DNA of 47,200 bases from positions 1 through 47,200 of the forward strand of contig DWWX01000025.1 in NCBI GenBank assembly GCA_019119495.1. The letters run 5' to 3'. The translations under genes were made by a program, and so were the position numbers. Below the pieces are notes generated by a model that searched no databases, had not been told where the DNA came from, and worked only from the letters and a program-made list of their open reading frames with translations. Each line of letters starts with the position of its first letter. The first letter of the stretch is position 1. Source of the DNA: Candidatus Gemmiger stercorigallinarum. GTDB taxonomy: Bacteria > Bacillota > Clostridia > Oscillospirales > Ruminococcaceae. Shown one piece after another: positions 41,569 to 47,200 of the stretch.

Positions 41569-42249
41569 TCAATCCACCGGCCACACGCCGGCGTCGGTCA
41601 GGTCTGCCGAGACCTCGGTCTCCTCCGCGGCCGCGTCGGCGGACGCCTGGGCACTGCCGGCGTCCGTTGTGCCGGACACTGCCTGGGCGTCGCTTTCCCC
41701 GGCCGCGGCGGTCTCCTCGGCGGGCGGGGCGGTCCCGGCGGCGGCTTCCTCGGCGGCGGCCTGGGCTTCGGCCAGCGTCTGCGCGGCCGAAATCAGCCCG
41801 CTGACCTCGCCGGAGGGCTTCTCCAGCAGGTAAGCGCCCACCGCCTTGCCCTTGTAGACCAGCAGCACGCAGTAGGTGTCCTGCTCGCCGTCGGACAGGG
41901 CGGGGCAAAGCACCGTCCATTTTTCCACCGTCTTGCCCTTGTAGTCGGCCAGGGTCATGCCGCTTTCGCCCACCACCTGGTCAAAGGCGGTAAAGCTGTC
42001 GTCCCAGGTTTTGGGGATCTTGACCTTATCCACCGCGGCGGTGGCCAGGTCCACCTCGAACCCGTGGCCGGTGAAAAACGCGGCGATGTCCTGGGTGGTC
42101 TCGATGCCCGGCTCCGCGTCGGCGCCGGCCGTCACCGTCCCGCCCGTAAAATGCACCGCCGCCGTGATGGCCCCCGCCAGGCAGACCCCGCACAGCGCCA
42201 GCGCGCCGGCCTGGCGCAGCCCCGGCTTTGTCATGGTAAACAGAAACAT
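41569..42249 (-). CDS. DUF4830-type secreted or anchored protein
   Basis: The 226-residue protein has an N-terminal membrane or signal segment (about 10-32). A domain follows at about 45-150 with IETTQDIAAFFTGHGFEVD, then VKIPKTWDDSF and MTLADYKGKTVEKWTV, matching DUF4830, a clostridial family of unknown role. The last 75 residues are Ala/Glu/Ser-rich and probably disordered. I start at ATG 42249 (MFLFTMTKPG), with AAGGGGG seven bases before it, not at the upstream frame start 42282. It converges with the frameshifted kinase. Confidence 0.75.
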   Translation of the reverse strand: MFLFTMTKPGLRQAGALALCGVCLAGAITAAVHFTGGTVTAGADAEPGIETTQDIAAFFTGHGFEVDLATAAVDKVKIPKTWDDSFTAFDQVVGESGMTLADYKGKTVEKWTVLCPALSDGEQDTYCVLLVYKGKAVGAYLLEKPSGEVSGLISAAQTLAEAQAAAEEAAAGTAPPAEETAAAGESDAQAVSGTTDAGSAQASADAAAEETEVSADLTDAGVWPVD

Positions 42250-42412
42250 AGTGCCGCCCCCTTGGCTGTTGATTGGCAGCACCGTTGCCCCGCACCCTTT
42301 GCGCCGGGCCTGCCGCCGTGTTCAACACAAGGGTATGCGGCGGCGGGCCGGGGTATGCCTGGGGCGCTGCGAGCAGATCCCCCGCATGGCAAGGGAACAG
42401 ACGCGGCCGACG

Positions 42413-43423
42413 TTACCCGGCTTTCCGCCGGGCGTATTGGCGGTACAGCGCGCACAGCTGCTGCCCCGCGGCGGCGATGCTGCGCGCCTCGGCGGCGGCG
42501 CGGCCCTCTGCGCCCAGCCTTGGCCAGGCCCCGCCCAGAATATCGCCGACGGCGGCCCGGAATCCCGCCGTGTCCCGGCGCTTGAGCACCTGCTTACCGT
42601 CGGTCAGCCAGCCCTGGTACACCGGGATGTCCCGCACCACCACGGGGATGCCGCAGGCCAGGGCTTCCAGCACCACAATGCCCTCGGTCTCCTCGTGGCT
42701 GCAAAAGGCGAACACGTCGGCGCCGCAGTAGGCGTCCCGCAGTTCGGCCTGGCTGACATAGCCGGGGAAGCGCAGGTTGGCCGGCGCCTCGGCAATGGCG
42801 CGGCGGACGGCGGCGGGGGTCAGCGCCGGGTCGGTGTAGCCGAACCAGAAAAATTTCACCTCCGGCATGGCGCGGGCCAGCTCGATAAAATCCAGGACAC
42901 CCTTGCGCACAAAGTAGTGCCCGGCGCAGATCACCACCGGGTCGCTGTCCGCCAGCCCGTACGCCCGGCGGAAGGCGGCCCGCCGCCCGGCGTCCGGGGC
43001 AAAAAAGGCGGTGTCCACGCCGTTGGTCAGGGCGCAGACCGGGCGCTTTAAGCGGTAGCCGTCCAAGATCTGTTTGGAGTAGGGGGTGGGGGTGATGACA
43101 AGATCCCCCAGCCCGTAGCAGAAGCGGAGCCACTGCTTGAACAGCGGCGCCGCCAGGTTGGAGCCGGGGAAAGAGTCCCGGAAATCCTGCATGGTGGAGT
43201 GGCCGTAATAGACCACCGTCTCGCCCCGCAGGCGGGCGCGCAGCGCGGCGAACACTGCGTCGGGCAGCACGGTGTTGATGTGCACCGCGTCGGCGTGGCC
43301 CTGCCAGCCTTCGGTCACGGTAACGCCGGCCTGCTCCAGCATGGCTTTCTGGTGATAAAACGCCTGGCCCACGCCGCTGCGGCCCACCAGTTTCAGCGAA
43401 CCATTGTACAAATGCACGCGCAT
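42413..43423 (-). CDS. GT4 glycosyltransferase, CpoA/LafB-like
   Basis: The 336-residue cytoplasmic or membrane-associated enzyme has the opening MRVHLYNGSLKLVGRSGVGQ, HINTVLPD, YYGHSTMQDFRDSF and the donor-binding E-x7-E in HEETEGIVVLEALACG. This resembles the second glycolipid glycosyltransferase (CpoA, BgsA, LafB), which adds a sugar to monoglucosyl-diacylglycerol. GGAGGT lies seven bases before ATG 43423. It starts five bases after the TVP38 stop, so it is the last gene of a three-gene operon. The open frame continuing upstream to 44002 lies in the TVP38 gene and is not real. The acceptor is inferred. Confidence 0.85.
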   Translation of the reverse strand: MRVHLYNGSLKLVGRSGVGQAFYHQKAMLEQAGVTVTEGWQGHADAVHINTVLPDAVFAALRARLRGETVVYYGHSTMQDFRDSFPGSNLAAPLFKQWLRFCYGLGDLVITPTPYSKQILDGYRLKRPVCALTNGVDTAFFAPDAGRRAAFRRAYGLADSDPVVICAGHYFVRKGVLDFIELARAMPEVKFFWFGYTDPALTPAAVRRAIAEAPANLRFPGYVSQAELRDAYCGADVFAFCSHEETEGIVVLEALACGIPVVVRDIPVYQGWLTDGKQVLKRRDTAGFRAAVGDILGGAWPRLGAEGRAAAEARSIAAAGQQLCALYRQYARRKAG

Positions 43424-43428
43424 GATCG

Positions 43429-44025
43429 TTACCTCCACAGTCCCAGCAGCTGCTGGAACAAAAGCGTCAGGCCCAGGCTGTACAGCGCGATGGAAAAGGG
43501 CTTGCACAGCAGGATGATGGCGGTGTACAGCTTCCAGCTGATCTCGGTGGTGCCGGCCAGGAAGCAGAGATAGTCGTCCGGCGCCACCGGGATAAAGATC
43601 AGGAAGGCGAACCACCGGGCAAAACGGTTTTTCTCGCCAGCCCAGCGGTCGTATTTGTCGATGAGCGTTTGGGGGAACATCCGGTACAAAAGCGGCCGGC
43701 CGCAGCTGCGGGCGATGGCAAAGGCCATCAGGCTGCCGATGCAGATACCCGTGTAGTTGTACACAAAGCCCATCCAGGGGCCGAACAGCACCACCCCGGC
43801 CAGGCAGCCCAGGCCGCCTGGCAGGATGGGCACCACCACCTGCACCGCCTGGAACACCACAAACACCGCAGGCCCCGCGGGGCCAAAGCCGTCCACAAAG
43901 CTGCGCAGCGCCTGCTGCGAGGAGAGAAGCCCCTGCTGCCAGAACCAGATCCCCAGCGCCACGCAGGCCGCCAGCCCCAGCACCGAGGCCGCCTGCATCC
44001 ATTTCATCGGCATTGATTTCGTCAT
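43429..44025 (-). CDS. TVP38/TMEM64 (DedA-like) membrane protein
   Basis: The 198-residue protein has about five segments. The core FQAVQVVVPILPGGLGCLAGVVLFG and GPWMGFVYNYTGICIGSLMAF is typical of the SNARE-associated/VTT domain; F-x-P-V-A-P-D-D (IPVAPDDYL) follows. VTT proteins include lipid scramblases and UptA, the undecaprenyl-phosphate carrier. GGAGG is five bases before the ATG. It sits between two glycolipid-type glycosyltransferases, which suggests a role in moving the lipid or lipid-sugar they use; that is inference. Confidence 0.88.
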   Translation of the reverse strand: MTKSMPMKWMQAASVLGLAACVALGIWFWQQGLLSSQQALRSFVDGFGPAGPAVFVVFQAVQVVVPILPGGLGCLAGVVLFGPWMGFVYNYTGICIGSLMAFAIARSCGRPLLYRMFPQTLIDKYDRWAGEKNRFARWFAFLIFIPVAPDDYLCFLAGTTEISWKLYTAIILLCKPFSIALYSLGLTLLFQQLLGLWR

Positions 44026-44062
44026 CCTGTCCTCCGTTGCATCTGTTTTGTGTCAGGCGGGG

Positions 44063-45265
44063 TCACCGCCCGGCGGGGACCAGCCCGCGCCGGACCGTCC
44101 GCCGGTCGGCGTCGGCCCTGGCCAGGCAGGCTTCGCGGTAAAGCGCCTCGGCCCGCTGGGCAAACTGCGCGGCCGAAAATTCCTGCGCGGTGCGGGCGGC
44201 CCGCCCGCCCATGGCGCGGCGCAGCCTCTCGTCGGCCAGAAGGGCGGCCAGGGCGCTGTCCCGCCCGGCGGCGGTGGCGTACTGCCAGCCGTCCACGCCG
44301 TTGGTCACCACGCCGTCCAGGCAGGGGTCGGCCCGGCAGACCAGCGGCAGCCCCGCGGCCATCGCCTCAAAGTAGGTCAGGCCCTGGGTCTCGCTCTGCG
44401 ATGCGCTGACAAACACATCGCCCATGTGGTAGAAAAGCGGCACCTCGGCGGGCGGCACCATGCCGGCAAACACCACGGCCGGGGCGTCCAGCCCCATAGC
44501 TGCGGCCAGCTGGCGCAGGCGGGGTTCGTCCGGGCCGCCGCCGGCCAGCAGCAGCGTCACCGGGGCGCCGCCCAGCGCGGCGCGGCTTTCCAAAAGCTCG
44601 TCGATGGCTTTTTCGCGGGCAAGGCGGCCCACATACACCAGCACGGCATTGCCGGCGGGGATGCCCAGCGCCTCCCGGCGGGCCGCCAGCAGGGCGGGGG
44701 ACGGCTTTGCGGCAAAGCGGTCCAGGTCGATGCCGGTGGGGATGACGCGCACCGGCCGGCGCACGCCGTAGCCGTCCAGCAGCCGCTGCACCTTGGCACT
44801 GGGGGCGATGACCGCGTCGGTCCGGGCCAGCACCGCGCGGGTAAAGCCCTTGACCAGCAGCCGGCCCCAGCGGCGGCTGGGCGAAAAGTAGTGGGTGTAA
44901 TCCTCGTAGACGGTGTGGTAGGTGTGCACAAGCGGCGCGCCGCAGGCCTTGGCGATGCGCCGCGCCAGGCCGAAGGTGGAAAACTCGCACTGGCTGTGCA
45001 CCACGTCGGGGCACCAGGCGATCAGCTGGTTCAGCGGCGAGGACAGCGCCGGTACGCGCAGCCGCGCGCCGGGGTAGATGTGCCCCGCATCCAGCGAGCC
45101 CACCGCGTAGACGCCGTCGGCCTGCCAGCCGCGGCTGCCGCCCGAAAGGGTCAGCACGCGCACCTCGTGCCCGCGGCGGGTTAGCTCCCGCCGCAGTGTC
45201 AAAATGGACGTGACCACGCCGTTGACGGCGGGCGCGTACCAGTCGGATGTGATCAGGATCTTCAT
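44063..45265 (-). CDS. GT4 glycosyltransferase, diacylglycerol glucosyltransferase-like
   Basis: The 400-residue enzyme opens MKILITSDWYAPAVNGVVTS. It has HTYHTVYEDYTHYF and the donor motif SETQGLTYFEAMAAGLPLV. It resembles 1,2-diacylglycerol 3-glucosyltransferases (LafA/BgsB/Spr0982), which make the glycolipid anchor of lipoteichoic acid. TGAGGT precedes the ATG. It is first in the operon with the TVP38 protein and the second glycosyltransferase, the expected order of synthesis (monoglycosyl then diglycosyl). The lipid acceptor is inferred from this pairing. Confidence 0.86.
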   Translation of the reverse strand: MKILITSDWYAPAVNGVVTSILTLRRELTRRGHEVRVLTLSGGSRGWQADGVYAVGSLDAGHIYPGARLRVPALSSPLNQLIAWCPDVVHSQCEFSTFGLARRIAKACGAPLVHTYHTVYEDYTHYFSPSRRWGRLLVKGFTRAVLARTDAVIAPSAKVQRLLDGYGVRRPVRVIPTGIDLDRFAAKPSPALLAARREALGIPAGNAVLVYVGRLAREKAIDELLESRAALGGAPVTLLLAGGGPDEPRLRQLAAAMGLDAPAVVFAGMVPPAEVPLFYHMGDVFVSASQSETQGLTYFEAMAAGLPLVCRADPCLDGVVTNGVDGWQYATAAGRDSALAALLADERLRRAMGGRAARTAQEFSAAQFAQRAEALYREACLARADADRRTVRRGLVPAGR

Positions 45266-45356
45266 GGCAAATACCTCAAAAGCAGGCTGCCGCCGCCCGG
45301 CGGGGCGGCAGGGAAAGCCTGTGTGTATCATTGGCTTTGTCCATGGAAACGAAACA

Positions 45357-45396
45357 CCCCGCCCGGATTGAGCAGGGCGGGGCAATTTTTACAGTT
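45357..45396. terminator. Secondary terminator-like hairpin
   Basis: CCCCGCCC/GGGCGGGG (45357-45364 with 45375-45382), with CAATTTTT on the plus side and TGTTTCGTTTCC on the minus side. It lies in the gap before the GT operon. Confidence 0.5.
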
Positions 45397-45440
45397 TGGT
45401 AACATTTAGCCTGTCCCGCGGGCCGCGCCGCCTGCCGGAA

Positions 45441-45487
45441 ACACAAAAGCCGCCGCCCCCTCCAAGGCGAGGGAGCGGCGGTTTTTA
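45441..45487 (-). terminator. Terminator of the GGGtGRT operon
   Basis: A stem of CCGCCGCTCCCTC with GAGGGGGCGGCGG (one mismatch) is followed on the minus strand by CTTTTGTG. It lies about 25 bases after the stop codon. Confidence 0.82.
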
Positions 45488-45510
45488 TCGGGTTGTATAG
45501 CCGGGCAGGC

Positions 45511-46509
45511 TCAGGCGTTGGCCTGGGCGGCAGCGACGGCGCAGGCGACGGTCATGCCGACCATCGGGTTGTTGCCGGCGCCGATCAGGCCCATCATCTC
45601 GACGTGAGCCGGGACGCTGGAGGAGCCGGCGAACTGGGCGTCGCCATGCATACGGCCCATCGAGTCGGTCAGGCCATAGGAGGCCGGGCCGGCCGCGACG
45701 TTGTCCGGGTGCAGGGTACGGCCGGTGCCGCCGCCCGAAGCGACCGAGAAGTACTTCTTGCCGTTCTCGATGGCCCACTTCTTGTAGGTGCCGGCCACGA
45801 GGTGCTGGAAGCGGGTCGGGTTGGTGGAGTTGCCGGTGATCGAAACCTCGACGCTCTCATGCTTCATGATCGCGACGCCTTCGAGCACGTCGTTCGCGCC
45901 ATAGCACTTGACGGCGGCGCGCTCGCCGTCGGAGTAGGGGGTCTCGCTGACGATGGTCAGTTCGCCGGTCTTGAAGTCAAAATCGGTCTTGACATAGGTG
46001 AAGCCATTGATGCGGCTGATGATCATGGCGGCGTCCTTGCCCAGGCCGTTCATGATGACGCGCAGCGGGGTCTTGCGGACCTTGTTGGCGGTGCGGGCGA
46101 TGCCGATCGCGCCTTCGGCAGCGGCGAAGGATTCGTGGCCGGCCAGGAAGGCGAAGCAGTGGGTGTCCTCATGCAGCAGCATCGCGCCGAGGTTGCCGTG
46201 GCCCAGGCCGACATGGCGCTGCTCGGCGACCGAGCCGGGAACGGTGAAAGCTTCAAGGCCTTCGCCGATGGCGGCGGCGCAGTCGGCGGCGTTCTTCAGG
46301 CCGCGCTTGACGGCGATGGCGGTGCCGAGGGTGTAAGCCCAGACCGCGTTATCAAAGCAGATGGGCTGCACGCCGCGGATGATCTTGTCACAGTCGATGC
46401 CTTTGGCAAGGAGCATTTCGTTGCAGGCGTCCAGAGATTCGAGGCCGTTGGCTTTCAGGCACTCGTTAATTTTGGGCATGCGGCGCTCCTGAGATTCAAA
46501 AGTAGCCAT
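45511..46509 (-). CDS. GGGtGRT protein
   Basis: The 332-residue protein is named after its own motif, seen here as SVASGGGTGRTLHPD (GGGTGRT at 259-265). Other conserved parts are GHGNLGAMLLHEDTHCFAFLAGHESFAAAEGAIG (about 103-136) and STNPTRFQHLVAGTYKKW. The function is unknown. It has several Cys/His residues but no classical metal motif. AAGGAGG precedes the ATG. The codon style here (fewer G/C third positions) suggests high expression. It follows the NifU-like gene by 18 bases; the pair is conserved in Clostridia, so a role linked to iron-sulfur or sulfur handling is a reasonable guess. Confidence 0.9.
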   Translation of the reverse strand: MATFESQERRMPKINECLKANGLESLDACNEMLLAKGIDCDKIIRGVQPICFDNAVWAYTLGTAIAVKRGLKNAADCAAAIGEGLEAFTVPGSVAEQRHVGLGHGNLGAMLLHEDTHCFAFLAGHESFAAAEGAIGIARTANKVRKTPLRVIMNGLGKDAAMIISRINGFTYVKTDFDFKTGELTIVSETPYSDGERAAVKCYGANDVLEGVAIMKHESVEVSITGNSTNPTRFQHLVAGTYKKWAIENGKKYFSVASGGGTGRTLHPDNVAAGPASYGLTDSMGRMHGDAQFAGSSSVPAHVEMMGLIGAGNNPMVGMTVACAVAAAQANA

Positions 46510-46527
46510 GGATGATACCTCCTTCTC

Positions 46528-47200
46528 TTATTCCTCGCGCGGGTCGATCCATTTGACCGCACCCTGCTCGGCGCTGAACCGGCCGTAGGTGCCGATGTTC
46601 TTCTCGTAAGCGGTCTGGGCATCCACACCGTGGCGGATGTCTTCCATCATCTTGCCAAGGCGGACAAACTGGTAACCGATGACCTGGTCGTCCTTGTCGA
46701 TGGCAGTCTTGAGGATGTAGCCCTCGGTCAGTTCGAGGTAGCGCACGCCCTTCGCCTTGGTGGAGAAGATGGTGCCGGTCATGCTGCGCAGGCCCTTGCC
46801 CAGGTCGTCAAGACCCGCGCCGATGGGCAGGCCGTCCTCCGAGAAGGCGGTCTGGCTGCGGCCATACACGATCTGCAGGAACAGTTCGCGCATCGCCACG
46901 TTGATGGCGTCGCAGACAAGGTCAGTGTTCAATGCTTCAAGGATGGTCTTGCCGGGCAGGATCTCGCCGGCCATAGCGGCCGAGTGGGTCATGCCGGAGC
47001 AGCCGATGGTCTCAACAAGGGCTTCTTCAATGACGCCGTTCTTGATGTTCAGGCTGAGCTTGCAGGTGCCCTGCTGCGGGGCGCACCAGCCCACACCATG
47101 GGTGTAGCCGCTGATGTCCTCAATTTTGTACGCTTTTACCCATTCGCCCTCTTCCGGGATGGGCGCCGGGCCGTGCTTGGGGCCTTTGGCGATGGGGCAC
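46528..47200 (-). CDS. NifU/IscU-like iron-sulfur scaffold protein (5' end cut by the window)
   Basis: The reading frame continues past the window edge; the first complete codon begins at 47199. The visible 223 residues include PKHGPAPIPEEGEWVKAYKI, then GWCAPQQGTCKLSLNIKNGV and ETIGCSGMTHSAAMAGEIL, where three conserved cysteines match the NifU_N scaffold layout. The C-terminal half (about 90 residues) is an extension beyond IscU. It probably holds a transient iron-sulfur cluster, but the usual IscS/SufS partner is not visible. It is co-transcribed with the GGGtGRT gene. The true start is outside the window, probably only a few codons away. Confidence 0.83.
   Translation of the reverse strand, partial: CPIAKGPKHGPAPIPEEGEWVKAYKIEDISGYTHGVGWCAPQQGTCKLSLNIKNGVIEEALVETIGCSGMTHSAAMAGEILPGKTILEALNTDLVCDAINVAMRELFLQIVYGRSQTAFSEDGLPIGAGLDDLGKGLRSMTGTIFSTKAKGVRYLELTEGYILKTAIDKDDQVIGYQFVRLGKMMEDIRHGVDAQTAYEKNIGTYGRFSAEQGAVKWIDPREE

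Noticed and set aside
42413..44002. A 529-codon fusion of the CpoA-like gene with an upstream frame
   Set aside because: The upstream part is an out-of-frame reading of the TVP38 gene; GGAGGT and a family-typical N-terminus fix the start at 43423.

Overview
The window is a stretch of chromosome from a GC-rich Gram-positive anaerobe. Strong AAGGAGG ribosome-binding sites, TTGACA/TATAAT promoters with 17-bp spacing, frequent TTG starts, an A-type flavodiiron protein, a clostridial GGGtGRT/NifU-like pair and a DUF4179 sigma-factor operon all point to Clostridia. My best guess is the Oscillospiraceae/Ruminococcaceae (Faecalibacterium-Gemmiger-Subdoligranulum relatives). That placement is inference from gene content and style; no rRNA gene is present. 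I see no prophage, integrase, plasmid gene or CRISPR array.

Layout. 1-233 is a cluster of hairpins. 234-2572 holds a sugar-acid kinase (KdgK-like) and an autoregulated XRE/DUF3169 pair. 2751-6979 is a trehalose unit (phosphotrehalase, PTS EIIBC, TreR) in which near-identical palindromes sit inside both promoters. 7240-7463 carries two serine tRNAs. 7948-14355 has a PAP2 phosphatase, a flavodiiron protein, an SGNH hydrolase/XpaC-like membrane pair and a DUF368 transporter. 14678-19536 is housekeeping (pyrG, mutY, asnS, an acetyltransferase) followed by a large YfhO-type membrane protein up to 22339. 22678-28074 has a UMF1 transporter, a zinc phospholipase-like protein, cyclophilin and an ECF sigma/DUF4179 operon. 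28344-31105 has a C39 peptidase and a beta-lactamase-like lipoprotein flanking a second hairpin cluster. 31372-33670 is a two-component system. 34045-38777 carries small enzymes (GDPD, histidine phosphatase, AAA ATPase, pentapeptide protein, YggS, UPF0340) and a 160-bp MITE-like element. 38867-45265 is envelope-oriented: PAP2, a polymerase-like membrane protein coupled to a frameshifted kinase, a DUF4830 protein, and a two-glycosyltransferase/TVP38 operon that looks like glycolipid synthesis. 45511-47200 is the GGGtGRT protein and a NifU-like scaffold cut by the window edge.

How the genes work together. Trehalose would enter as trehalose-6-phosphate through TreP and be split by TreC under TreR; an EIIA must come from elsewhere. 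Many of the remaining genes concern the cell envelope: undecaprenyl-phosphate or lipid phosphate recycling (two PAP2, DUF368, TVP38/DedA-like), glycolipid and teichoic-acid glycosylation (two GT4 enzymes, YfhO), surface hydrolases and an envelope-type ECF operon.

The most unusual signals are non-coding: two hairpin clusters sharing a palindromic module whose inner stem differs by paired changes; a MITE-like element plus a 32-bp end-to-end remnant of the same family; three intergenic regions where one gene's terminator overlaps the next promoter; operators built into promoter spacers; and a one-base disruption in a C7 run.
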